The notes under the pieces are model-generated. The model was not told where the DNA came from, searched no databases, and saw only the letters and a program-made list of their open reading frames with translations. From a virus, in the IMG/VR virus record IMGVR_UViG_3300046721_000197, positions 1 through 51,860 of that record: DNA of 51,860 nucleotides; one strand, given 5' to 3'. Made by a program: the position numbers and the translations under genes. Positions 1 through 6,729 of this stretch are shown piece by piece (the first letter of the stretch is position 1; each line of letters starts with the position of its first letter).

Positions 1-2
1 TC

Positions 3-152
3 CTGTGGTGGCTGTTGCAGCAAGTCGCCTTGCCGGAGCCGTTGCGGAAAATTGCGATGATCGTGATGGTGGCGATCGGTGTGATCGTGTTGATCGGTTT
101 GTTGTTGCAGTTTACTGGTAATGGTGCTTTGCACATACCTAGGCTGCAATAG
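3..152 (+). CDS. Small hydrophobic membrane protein, 5' end outside window
   Basis: The frame is open from the window edge and stops at TAG 150-152. The visible 49 residues contain a long hydrophobic segment (IAMIVMVAIGVIVLIGLLL) preceded by LPEPLRKI, so this is a short single-pass membrane protein. Similar small hydrophobic proteins occur in rhizobial phage genomes, but no function is known to me. It ends 9 bases before the next start, with GGAGGGG between them, so it belongs to the same transcription unit. A holin-like role cannot be excluded because the N-terminus is not visible. Confidence 0.55.
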   Translation: MWWLLQQVALPEPLRKIAMIVMVAIGVIVLIGLLLQFTGNGALHIPRLQ

Positions 153-161
153 GAGGGGATT

Positions 162-899
162 ATGGCATTGACGTCCTTATTGGCGACCATTCCGGCTGGG
201 CAGTCGGTATCGAATGCGGTTGATTGTTCGTCTGGCAGGGTCGTTCGCATCATCATGCCACCGAGTTGGACCGGGGCGGCATCGTTGTCGTTTTGCACGT
301 CGCCGGACAATACGACTTTTCACGACTTGTATCATACGATAGCCGAAACTTACGCGACCAATGAAGTCATCATACCGGCCGTGACGCCGAATTCGGCGGT
401 GGTCATGCCGACTGGTTCGGGCGACAGCTTCAACTGGGTCAAGCTTCGATCCGGCAATCACGCGGCGCCTGTGGTGCAGGCTGCTGACCGGGTGTTTCAG
501 ATCATTGTGGATGTAGCGGATGCTGCGGCATCGGGCGGCGGGTCGGATCTGATGGCTGCTTTGGGCGCGATGTTCGCCCCGATCGTCACCGGGGCGGTCA
601 TGAACCCATCGATCGCCGATATGGTTTCTAATCCTCCCGGCAGTGCCGTGGTCCAGATGCAGGCAGGCAACGGTAACTACACCACGATGGTGCCTCCCCC
701 GACTTGGACGATCTTTTCCGAGACGCTGAATGGCACGTCGACATCCGGTTGGTGGACTATCGACCAGTACGGCAACCTGATTCCGGCTTCGACGACGCCG
801 GGCAGGCTCAATCCGGACGATTACGCGGTCGTCAGATGCCAAGCGACGAACGCCTTCGGCTCCGGGGTGGGCGACTGCATGATGACGTTCGTGGCTTGA
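162..899 (+). CDS. Hypothetical virion-region protein (245 aa)
   Basis: The ATG follows a strong ribosome site (GGAGGGG, 5 bases upstream). The protein is rich in Ser, Thr, Gly and aromatic residues and has the alternating pattern of a beta-rich structural protein. The N-terminal half includes SGRVVRIIMPP and LSFCTSPDN; the C-terminal part (WTIDQYGNLIPASTTPG) looks like a small beta-sandwich. There is no signal peptide or membrane segment. I recognise no named domain. Its position at the head of the structural cluster suggests a decoration or receptor-related virion protein, which is inference only. Confidence 0.7.
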   Translation: MALTSLLATIPAGQSVSNAVDCSSGRVVRIIMPPSWTGAASLSFCTSPDNTTFHDLYHTIAETYATNEVIIPAVTPNSAVVMPTGSGDSFNWVKLRSGNHAAPVVQAADRVFQIIVDVADAAASGGGSDLMAALGAMFAPIVTGAVMNPSIADMVSNPPGSAVVQMQAGNGNYTTMVPPPTWTIFSETLNGTSTSGWWTIDQYGNLIPASTTPGRLNPDDYAVVRCQATNAFGSGVGDCMMTFVA

Positions 900-910
900 G
901 GGGGGTTGCG

Positions 911-1219
911 GTGGCGATTCAAAAAGCTGTTCGGGTCATGACGTGGGCAGTGGCGGATGGGGTCTCGACGTCGTTTTCGTTTAATTTGAACATCAGCCCT
1001 TATTGGGTCGGGACCAGCGGTCCTACTAGCGTAGCAGGTGCTATCGTCAATTGGTTCGGCGGGGCGTCTTCCAGTAGCAAGTTTCCGCCTCCGACAGGTG
1101 TCGTGGCGATCGCTGGAGCTGATTCAGCGACCCTCGACAGTCCGGTTGTCACGGTTAACGTGCCGGTACAGCCGGCCGGATCGAGACACGAGGTCATCCT
1201 CGATCTGTTGTTCGATTGA
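911..1219 (+). CDS. Hypothetical virion-region protein (102 aa), GTG start
   Basis: The GTG at 911 lies 11 bases after the previous stop and follows a GAGGGGGG ribosome site. Longer upstream starts in this frame would run through the preceding gene and were rejected. The product is small, beta-rich and neutral, with FNLNISPYWVG near the N-terminus and the hydrophobic end HEVILDLLFD. No domain is recognised. The tight spacing places it in the same operon as its neighbours. Confidence 0.6.
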   Translation: MAIQKAVRVMTWAVADGVSTSFSFNLNISPYWVGTSGPTSVAGAIVNWFGGASSSSKFPPPTGVVAIAGADSATLDSPVVTVNVPVQPAGSRHEVILDLLFD

Positions 1220-1261
1220 TGGGGTTACGGTAGAATGCGTGGAAACCAGCAGGAGGCAAAC

Positions 1262-1489
1262 ATGGCCGAGAAGTCGAAAGTGGAATCCGAAAAGAATGTC
1301 GAGTTTGCTAAAGGGGGTTCGGACAATCACATGTTCGGACCGCAGGCGGCGGGCCCGGACAAGCCGGGCGACACCGGCAAGGATCAGAGCAGCGCTCCTG
1401 GTGCCAAGTTCGCCAGCGGCGGATCAGGCAAGATGTTCGGATTCAATCCGTCAGTGCCGGCGACGGCCGGGCAAACAGGTGCCCGCTGA
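1262..1489 (+). CDS. Small hydrophilic phage protein (75 aa)
   Basis: The ATG at 1262 is chosen because AGGAGG lies 6 bases upstream; the earlier ATG at 1235 has no such site. The protein is hydrophilic and Gly/Lys/Glu rich (MAEKSKVESEKNVEFAKGG, then GSGKMFGFNPS). It looks disordered, like small head-associated proteins in phages of this type. Its TGA overlaps the ATG of the next gene, which implies translational coupling. No enzymatic motif is visible. Confidence 0.65.
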   Translation: MAEKSKVESEKNVEFAKGGSDNHMFGPQAAGPDKPGDTGKDQSSAPGAKFASGGSGKMFGFNPSVPATAGQTGAR

Positions 1490-1707
1490 TGGCACGAGGA
1501 ATGGGACCGCGCATGCCCAAGGTGCCGATGCCGAAGGCGCCCAAGCCGATCGACCCCACCAAGGCCGTATCGGTGCCCCCGCGGCTCAAGCCCATCTCCA
1601 CCCGTGACTACGGCAAGGGCGGCACGCCGCTTTCGGGAGCGCCGAACTTCGGCGTCCAGGGCGCCGGCATCGGCTACGGAGGGCCAAAACCCTATGGCAC
1701 CATTTAA
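1489..1707 (+). CDS. Small basic proline-rich protein (72 aa)
   Basis: The start overlaps the upstream stop (TGATG). The sequence is very rich in Pro, Lys, Arg and Gly (MARGMGPRMPKVPMPKAPKP), which suggests a disordered basic peptide. The glycine-rich C-terminus includes IGYGGPKP. No domain is recognised. It overlaps the next gene by 14 bases, so both are read from one transcript in different frames. A nucleic-acid-contacting minor head protein is possible but unproven. Confidence 0.55.
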   Translation: MARGMGPRMPKVPMPKAPKPIDPTKAVSVPPRLKPISTRDYGKGGTPLSGAPNFGVQGAGIGYGGPKPYGTI

Positions 1708-1948
1708 GAAGCATCTTACCCCCCTTTCGAAGCACGGCCGCGTGGTCAAGCATGTCGGCAAGGGTTCGTCTCAGCGGCCTATGAACCCGATGGCGCCGCC
1801 GCAGAGTAGCTTTCCTGCGGATCCGCAGCCGACCAGCGATCAGTCGCAGATGCCGGCCCCGCCGTTGGGCGGGCCACCGCTCGGCTCGAGCCCGCCCATG
1901 GCCGGGACCCCGCCCGGGGTGCCTGACCCTACCGACCCAGGGCAATGA
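1694..1948 (+). CDS. Small basic/proline-rich protein (84 aa)
   Basis: The ATG at 1694 lies inside the end of the preceding gene. The N-terminal 25 residues are basic (MAPFKKHLTPLSKHGRVVKH); the rest is Pro/Gly/Ser rich and probably disordered. The stop overlaps the start of the next gene (ATGA). An earlier in-frame ATG at 1604 would lengthen the overlap to more than 100 bases and is less likely. No function is recognised. Confidence 0.5.
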   Translation: MAPFKKHLTPLSKHGRVVKHVGKGSSQRPMNPMAPPQSSFPADPQPTSDQSQMPAPPLGGPPLGSSPPMAGTPPGVPDPTDPGQ

Positions 1949-2166
1949 GCACGAAACGCGCAAAAACTCTTTCCGCCGGGGTGACAACGACAGTGTCACC
2001 GCAGACGATCGATTGTCTGGTAGAGTGGTACGACATTGCATTCTACAGGTACCTCGTGTTTCTTCATGACGAAATACGCCGTCGTTTGCGCGACGATTCT
2101 GGTGTGCTGCCGGAATTCCTCGACATCGAGGTGAAGCGGGTGATGGCTCGCACATTGTCGAGATGA
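1945..2166 (+). CDS. Hypothetical protein (73 aa), alpha-helical
   Basis: The start overlaps the previous stop (ATGA). After a short Thr/Ser-rich N-terminus the protein is predicted helical, with WYDIAFYRYLVFLHDEIRRR followed by an acidic/basic helix. The stop overlaps the next start by 4 bases. This chain of ATGA overlaps is typical of co-translated phage head genes. No family is recognised. Confidence 0.6.
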   Translation: MSTKRAKTLSAGVTTTVSPQTIDCLVEWYDIAFYRYLVFLHDEIRRRLRDDSGVLPEFLDIEVKRVMARTLSR

Positions 2167-2378
2167 GCGTATCGACCAAGGAAATTTCTGAAGCGACCCG
2201 GTTCCTGCGGAACGCGGCCCCGCAGCAGTACGAGAAATTCGTCGCTGCTTTTGCTAATTATTCGGCCCAAACCACCGACCTGATGGTGCAAGCGACTGGC
2301 GATCTGCCGGTCATGCAGGGCCACGCCCAGCAATGCAAGAAATTGCTGCGCATCCTGGAGGAGATAAGACATGGCTGA
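2163..2378 (+). CDS. Hypothetical protein (71 aa), alpha-helical
   Basis: The start overlaps the previous stop by 4 bases. The protein is almost entirely helical (STKEISEATRFLRNAAPQQY, then GHAQQCKKLLRILEEIRHG). It ends 8 bases inside the next gene, whose ribosome site (GGAGGAG) lies within this reading frame. Its position just before a scaffold-like protein suggests a head-assembly accessory, but there is no direct evidence. Confidence 0.6.
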   Translation: MSVSTKEISEATRFLRNAAPQQYEKFVAAFANYSAQTTDLMVQATGDLPVMQGHAQQCKKLLRILEEIRHG

Positions 2379-3429
2379 CGTGACCGTCGACGAAAAGCCG
2401 ATGGCGAAACTGCCGATCGATCCGGACTCGATCCCCGACGCCGTGAAAAAGCGTGCCGCGGCGGTCGATGCGCTTTACAACAAGAAAGGCCAGCTTGCTG
2501 AGCCCGCGCCGGAGCAACCCTCTGCCCCGCCGCCGGAAGCTCCGGCTCCGCAGGCGCCGGCTCCCGCCGCCCAAGCCACACCACCGGCTGAGCCAGCGCC
2601 TGCGGAACCCGCTCCTTCCTCCGAGCCCAAGCCTGAGAATTGGGAGCATCGCTATCTGGCGATGAAGGGGCGCTATGACGCGTCGCAGAAGACGCTCGCC
2701 GAGATGCAGGAGCAGATGACCCAGCTCGGTAACGAACTGTTACAGACCCAGCAGACGGTTTATCACAATGGGCGCACCGCACCGTCTTCGCTGCCGCCGC
2801 CACCGGCTTACGTGACGGAGCAGGACGTCCAGAACTACGGCAGCGACCTGATCAACTTCACCCAGCGCGCCGCCGCGCAGGCGCTAAGCCCCGAGCTGCA
2901 GGAGATCAAGCAGCAGAACGCCGAGATGCAGCGGCGCCTCGCGGTCGAGGCGCGGCGGAACCTGGACCAGCGCCTCGAGCTCGCGGTGCCGAACTTCCGC
3001 GACGTCGACCGCGATCCCCGCTGGCACAGGTGGCTGCTCTCGCTTGACATGCTTTCGGGCCGTGTTAGACAGCAATTGTTGAACGAAGCGATTTCAGCGG
3101 CCGACGCCCCTAGAGTCATCTCGTTCTTCAGAGGATTCCTACAGGAAGAGCAAGCCACGGGTCACATCGAGCCTTCGCCCGCCGTTCAGCAGGCCCCGCC
3201 TCCTCGAACCCCGGCCGTCGATCTAGGCTCCTTGGCAGCCCCTGGCAGGGCCAGGCCGGCAACCGGAGGCGATGCCTCGGTGCCGCCCGACAAACCCATC
3301 TACTCACGCGCCCAAGTCAAGCAGCTGTACGAACAGCACCGTAAAGGTGCGTATGTCGGTCGCGAAGCCGAGTGGGCTCGGCTGGAGGCCGATATGTTCG
3401 CAGCCCAGCGCGAGGGGCGCTACCGATAA
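2371..3429 (+). CDS. Probable capsid scaffolding protein (352 aa)
   Basis: This acidic protein lies directly upstream of the major capsid gene, the usual place for a scaffold. Residues about 45-90 are a Pro/Ala/Glu-rich low-complexity linker. Residues about 100-200 form a long Gln/Glu-rich helix (LAEMQEQMTQLGNELLQTQQ) likely to be a coiled coil. The C-terminal 50 residues are basic and helical (RAQVKQLYEQHRKGAYVG), as expected for a capsid-binding tail of scaffolds. It starts on a strong GGAGGAG site. The family is inferred from position and composition; no catalytic (protease) motif is visible. Confidence 0.65.
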   Translation: MADVTVDEKPMAKLPIDPDSIPDAVKKRAAAVDALYNKKGQLAEPAPEQPSAPPPEAPAPQAPAPAAQATPPAEPAPAEPAPSSEPKPENWEHRYLAMKGRYDASQKTLAEMQEQMTQLGNELLQTQQTVYHNGRTAPSSLPPPPAYVTEQDVQNYGSDLINFTQRAAAQALSPELQEIKQQNAEMQRRLAVEARRNLDQRLELAVPNFRDVDRDPRWHRWLLSLDMLSGRVRQQLLNEAISAADAPRVISFFRGFLQEEQATGHIEPSPAVQQAPPPRTPAVDLGSLAAPGRARPATGGDASVPPDKPIYSRAQVKQLYEQHRKGAYVGREAEWARLEADMFAAQREGRYR

Positions 3430-3459
3430 ACCGGGGGCCGCCCGTATCCTATAAGGACC

Positions 3460-3485
3460 GGTAGCTCCCAAGCGATGGAGCTACC
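3460..3485 (+). promoter_or_regulatory. Hairpin covering the capsid-gene ribosome site
   Basis: GGTAGCTCC (3460-3468) and GGAGCTACC (3477-3485) form a perfect 9-bp stem with an 8-base loop. The stem ends 3 bases before the capsid ATG. The 3' arm contains the only good Shine-Dalgarno sequence (GGAG), so folding would hide it. The sequence supports either translational control or 5'-end mRNA stabilisation. It lacks a T tract and sits before a start codon, so I do not call it a terminator. Confidence 0.55.
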
Positions 3486-3488
3486 CTC

Positions 3489-6189
3489 ATGCCTATCCCG
3501 AGTGCGGGTTTTCCTGGCGCAACGTCAGGCTCAGTCCCGCCCCTGACCCCCGTAGGGTCTACCGGAAACCTACTCCAATCAACGGGCTTTATTCCGGAAA
3601 TTTGGTTCCAAGCTGGCCAAATTTGATCAGTTCTGAATGCAGCTAAGCTGGTCGAGAAGTTCGCTAGGACTTCTTTAAACTGGATCTGAAAAACGGGAAC
3701 CTTCATAGTTGGCTGGAACCCGAGGGAAGCATGAGCACGCACCCGCACAGACTAAGTGATCCAGCAGGGGTTGCCCCTGAAGCGATAGTCGGTCCGGCTT
3801 TTGTCGGAAAGCTACGCCTCAACCGTGTTGAGCGCGATCTCGAATTAAACGGTAGTTCGAGCAATACCGGACCTGAAAAACTGGAACCGAAGGGAACCAG
3901 AGGCAAGGACCGGCTCAGCGACAAGTACCTTGCAGGACTGTTGGATAGCGATGGAAGCATTCAGTTGATGTGGAATCCACCGATGCGGCGCGAAAACTGG
4001 GACGGAACAGGGCCGCAGCGTGCTTACGCTGTAGTTTCGTTTTGTCAGAAAGCACCGGGTCGTAGTTTCATGGAGTTGATTGCGTCCAGTCTGACGCCGC
4101 CTTCACTCGATAAAGTGTGGGGGCATATTGGAATGTATGAAAAGAGTGGTGCTTTTCACTGGAATACAGCGGGCACCAAGGCTGTCAGCGTTCTGATGCG
4201 GCTTCGCAAGTTCCTGGTCTTGAAAAGAGCACTTGCCGACTGCGCCATCGATATGAACGGCGAGGTTATGGACGTGCAGGTGGGGAAGCAGCGGTTTGAT
4301 GCAGCGCGAGGCGCATCTCCAATGCCGAAACATCCGACACGAAAATGGGCAGCCGGATATATCGACGGGAACGGATCGTTTGCAATTCGCATTCCAAAGG
4401 GCATGTCGGCACAGCCGGTGCTTTCGGTATGCGATGAAGCCTTCGAACGGGTTGGTATCGATCTGTTGCAGAAGGCTTACGGAGGATCCGTTCAGGAGTT
4501 TGTAACCGAGAATGGTACGTCGATGGTTAATTGGGTGCTGTCTATGGACGCGGCCAAAGTCCGCTCGATGTTCGAGAGCGGTAAAACTGCATTGGCCAAG
4601 CACATGGTGCTCAAGAACGATCAGGCGTATTTTCTTATTGGTTGCGCCAGGATGGGACATTTCCGCGACGCGGAGCGTATCCAATTGGCGATGAAACAAC
4701 TCCAAGTCCAGCCGCACAGACTGAGTGGTCCGGGCGCTGAAGTGGCCAGGCTTCTGGCGACGGTACGTGATATTCCGTCGTTCATGGGACCTGGTGCGCA
4801 ACAGCGTAAGCGACAGTGGGAAGCAGATCAGGTAAGCGCCTGAGACGCTAGCGACCGACTACGAAGGCGAAATCGCGAACCAAGGCGACCGGGTGAAAAT
4901 CCGGACGAAGCCTACGATCACGATCCGCAAGTATCAGGCGGACGGTTTGCTCGGTCTTGATCGACCGACTGGAGGCTCGGTCGAACTCTACATCGGCAAC
5001 GGCTTTTACTTCTCTCTGATCCTCGACGACGTGATGGAGGTGCAGAGCGATCTGAATGTCCTGTCTATTTGGTCGGATTCGTCAGAGTCCCTTTGCTTGA
5101 GCAATTAGCATCGAACAACCGGGTGAATTCAGGGGAACGCCAGACCGGCCAATCCTGAGCCAAGCCGCGCAAGCGGAAGGTGCAACGACTAGAGCGAAAG
5201 CTCGTAGGGCCAAGCGGTCCGAAGCGCCCGGCCCCCGAAAGGGGTGATGATATAGTCTCCTCTGCATGGGAACATGCAGCAGCCCAAAAGGCGGTAACGA
5301 GAGTAGCGTCTCGTTATGAAGATAAGGGATGCGGCACAGCAGCTAAAGATCGCGGTCGACACGGAAGTGCTCGACGGCATCGTCGGGCAATGCGCGGCGA
5401 CCAACCGCGGCGCGACGGCCGGGAAGTACGCCAATCTCAACCTCGGCATCAAGGGCACGCCGATCACGGTGGTCGGGCAGGGTGCGACGGCCGGTCAGTC
5501 CAATCTGATTGATCTGCTTCTGCGCATGGGGGAGTGCCTCGACGAGCAGAACATCCCGGAGGTCGGCCGCTGGGTGGTGATGCCGGCGTGGGCCGGACGA
5601 CAGATCAAGCAGTCGGAACTCAGGCAGGCCTATCTGTCGGGCGATCCGGTCTCGATGCTGCGCAATGGCCGGCTCGGAATGATTGATCGATTCACGTTGT
5701 ATATCTCGAACCTGCTGCCGACCAACGCGAGCGATTCAGCCAACTTCTCAGCGGGCGAGTTTCCGATCTTTGCTGGCCACGCCCACGGGATTACGTTCGC
5801 ATCGCAAATTTCGAAACTCGAGACTCTGCGCTCTGAGCTAACGTTTGGTCAGATCCTTCGCGGCCTGCAGGTGTACGGATTAACAATCTTGAAGTCCCTT
5901 TGCCGAGTAATCGGCATCGAACAACCGGGTGAATTCAGGGGAACGCCAGACCGGCCAATCCTGAGCCAAGCCGCGTGAGCGGAAGGTGCAACGACTAGAG
6001 CGCAAGCTCGTAGGACCAAGCGGTCCGAAGCGCCCGGCACCCCAAGTGGGTGATGATATAGTCTCCTCTGCATGGGAACATGCAGCAGCCGAAAGGCGGT
6101 AGCGAGAGTAGCGTCTCGTTATGAAGATAAAGGATCAGGTAATCGACGGAACTGCGCTCTGTCAGGCGCAGGTCATCTCGGGCGGATAA
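3489..6189 (+). CDS. Major capsid protein, split into six exons by intervening sequences
   Basis: The coding sequence is join(3489-3606, 3640-3661, 3812-3845, 4854-5078, 5328-5880, 6134-6189), 335 residues plus TAA. Each 5' exon ends in T and each intervening sequence ends in G, as group I splicing requires. The joined protein is continuous across all junctions: FIPEIW-S-AKLVEKF, then YASTVLSAISN, then TDYEGEIANQGDRVKIRT, WSD-DAAQQLKIAVDTEV and QVYG-YQVIDG. I recognise this block order as a tailed-phage major capsid family of about 330 residues, from memory rather than a search. Unspliced mRNA would stop at TGA 3624-3626. The segment 5316-5978 looks like a separate gene but is mainly exon 5. 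The start is at 3489, after the hairpin at 3460-3485. Confidence 0.85.
3607..3639 (+). other. 33-nt intron-like insert with group I P1 and P10 but no core
   Basis: The 33 bases keep the frame but contain an in-frame TGA (3624-3626), so they must be removed or bypassed. Exon AAATTTGGT (3598-3606) pairs over 9 bp with GCCAAATTT (3616-3624), giving the U-G pair at the splice site that defines group I P1. AGCTG (3611-3615), next to that strand, pairs with the first bases of the next exon, CAGCT (3640-3644), as P10 does. The last base is G. There is no room for P3-P8. It may be the remnant of an intron that lost its core, perhaps processed by a neighbouring core, or a translational bypass element. 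Confidence 0.6.
3662..3811 (+). other. Minimal 150-nt group I intron (intron B)
   Basis: P1 is exon GAAGTT (3656-3661) with GACTTC (3668-3673), including the required U-G pair. P10 is TAG (3665-3667) with CTA (3812-3814). P3 is CTGGATC (3680-3686) with GATCCAG (3758-3764). P7 is GACTA (3750-3754) with TAGTC (3786-3790). P8 is CAGGGG/CCCCTG (3765-3770/3774-3779). P4-P6 elements fit between 3692 and 3745. The intron ends in G at 3811. It has no room for an endonuclease gene, though an ATG in its P6 loop (3731) opens the frame that runs into the LAGLIDADG gene downstream. At 150 nt it is close to the smallest workable group I architecture. Confidence 0.8.
3731..4843 (+). CDS. LAGLIDADG homing endonuclease of intron C (370 aa, start uncertain)
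   Basis: The protein has two LAGLIDADG motifs, YLAGLLDSDGS (about residues 66-76) and WAAGYIDGNGS (about 206-216), so it would act as a pseudo-symmetric monomer. Each aspartate that binds the metal is present. Its role would be to cut intron-less capsid alleles and spread intron C. The only upstream ATG, at 3731, lies in intron B and the frame then crosses exon 3; within intron C no ATG precedes the first motif, so either the frame really spans both introns or a non-standard start is used. The last 50 residues are encoded by the 3' half of the ribozyme core, and PHRLSDP/PHRLSGP appears at both ends because both cores encode it. Confidence 0.75.
   Translation: MSTHPHRLSDPAGVAPEAIVGPAFVGKLRLNRVERDLELNGSSSNTGPEKLEPKGTRGKDRLSDKYLAGLLDSDGSIQLMWNPPMRRENWDGTGPQRAYAVVSFCQKAPGRSFMELIASSLTPPSLDKVWGHIGMYEKSGAFHWNTAGTKAVSVLMRLRKFLVLKRALADCAIDMNGEVMDVQVGKQRFDAARGASPMPKHPTRKWAAGYIDGNGSFAIRIPKGMSAQPVLSVCDEAFERVGIDLLQKAYGGSVQEFVTENGTSMVNWVLSMDAAKVRSMFESGKTALAKHMVLKNDQAYFLIGCARMGHFRDAERIQLAMKQLQVQPHRLSGPGAEVARLLATVRDIPSFMGPGAQQRKRQWEADQVSA
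3846..4853 (+). mobile_element. Group I intron with LAGLIDADG endonuclease (intron C)
   Basis: P1 is exon CTCGAAT (3839-3845) with GTTCGAG (3855-3861), 7 bp including the U-G splice pair. P10 is CGGT (3850-3853) with exon ACCG (4854-4857). P3 is CCGGACC (3867-3873) with GGTCCGG (4727-4733), so about 850 bases holding the endonuclease frame separate its two strands. A likely P7 pairs ACTG (4720-4723) with CAGT (4814-4817). The core words GAAAAACTGGAACC and CCGCACAGACTGAGTGG closely resemble those of intron B, so the two introns are related. The intron ends at G4853 and the exon resumes with ACCGACTAC. Confidence 0.8.
5079..5327 (+). mobile_element. Group I intron D (249 nt, no ORF)
   Basis: Exon GGAT (5075-5078) pairs with GTCC (5087-5090) as P1 with the U-G splice pair, extended by TC/GA. 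The core words are classical: GTGAATTCAGGGGAA, AATCCTGAGCCAAGCC, GGTGCAACGACTAGAG and GATGATATAGTC (P, Q, R and S elements). The end is G5327, followed by GATGCGGCACAG, which restores WSD-DAAQQLK. It is nearly identical to intron E from base 5087 onward. There is no open reading frame of useful length, so it would depend on an enzyme in trans or on recombination for mobility. Confidence 0.85.
5881..6133 (+). mobile_element. Group I intron E (253 nt, no ORF), close copy of intron D
   Basis: Exon GGAT (5877-5880) pairs with GTCC (5894-5897) as P1. The body repeats intron D almost base for base from GTCCCTTTGC to the terminal ATGAAGATAAAGG, with scattered substitutions. Removal restores QVYG-YQVIDG and leaves a final exon of 56 bases. 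Both D and E follow the exon word CGGAT, so the same guide sequence suits both sites. This is what reverse splicing of one intron into a second site of the same gene would leave. Confidence 0.85.
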
Positions 6190-6207
6190 GGTACGCCCAT
6201 TGTTAAC

Positions 6208-6231
6208 AGAGGGGGTTTACAGCCCCCTTTG
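6208..6231 (+). terminator. Rho-independent terminator after the capsid gene
   Basis: GGGGG (6211-6215) pairs with CCCCC (6223-6227), extended by an outer A-T pair, and a short T run (6228-6230) follows. It lies 19 bases after the capsid stop codon and before the ribosome site of the next gene. It may limit read-through or stabilise capsid mRNA. Confidence 0.6.
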
Positions 6232-6276
6232 TATAAATGTTAGTTCCATGTGTGTGGCCGTCTCTGGAGAAGCCCC

Positions 6277-6729
6277 ATGTCGACTAGCGCAAGTTTTTTT
6301 GGGAATTTCAGCGACCGCGATCAGCCTACGCTTGCCACTGTCGCCGATTACGTTGCCGACGCGCGCACGCTGTTGCAGGATGTCGTTCCGCCTTATCGGT
6401 ATGACGACGCTTCCTTGCTGACGTCTCTAAATGTCACTCTGCTGGAAGCACGGCGGCTGCGCACTGATCTGTTCATCTTTAACATGCGGACGCGCGGGCA
6501 GACGCAGGCGTTCACTGAGGTGGATGACACCTACGTCGACATGGAGCCGCAGTTCCGGTTGGCGATCCTGCACGGGATATGCGCGCACGCGCTGGAGCGC
6601 GATCAAGAGGACGTCCAGGACAGCCGGGCGACTTCGTATTTCGCGCTGTTCAGCGCCGGACTGGTCGGCCGTGCGTTGCCTGGCGTGGCCGGTGGTTCAG
6701 GGCCAGGCAGAGGACAACAAGGACAATGA
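6277..6729 (+). CDS. Probable head-completion/adaptor protein (150 aa)
   Basis: The ATG at 6277 follows GGAGA by 6 bases; the earlier ATG at 6250 has no ribosome site. Residues about 15-60 (VADYVADARTLLQDVVPPYR, then LTSLNVTLLEARR) have the helical pattern of short phage adaptor proteins placed right after the capsid gene, such as the DUF6682-like group. The family is recalled, not searched. The C-terminus is Gly-rich. It overlaps the next gene by 4 bases. A role joining portal and tail is inferred from position. Confidence 0.6.
   Translation: MSTSASFFGNFSDRDQPTLATVADYVADARTLLQDVVPPYRYDDASLLTSLNVTLLEARRLRTDLFIFNMRTRGQTQAFTEVDDTYVDMEPQFRLAILHGICAHALERDQEDVQDSRATSYFALFSAGLVGRALPGVAGGSGPGRGQQGQ

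Noticed and set aside
4893-5108. Separate 71-aa gene starting MKIRTKPTITIRKY
   Set aside because: This is exon 4 of the capsid gene plus the first bases of intron D; the frame continues across the splice site.
5316-5978. Stand-alone 220-aa gene starting MKIRDAAQQLK
   Set aside because: Its first residues and its last 30 residues are intron sequence. The body is exon 5 of the split capsid gene.
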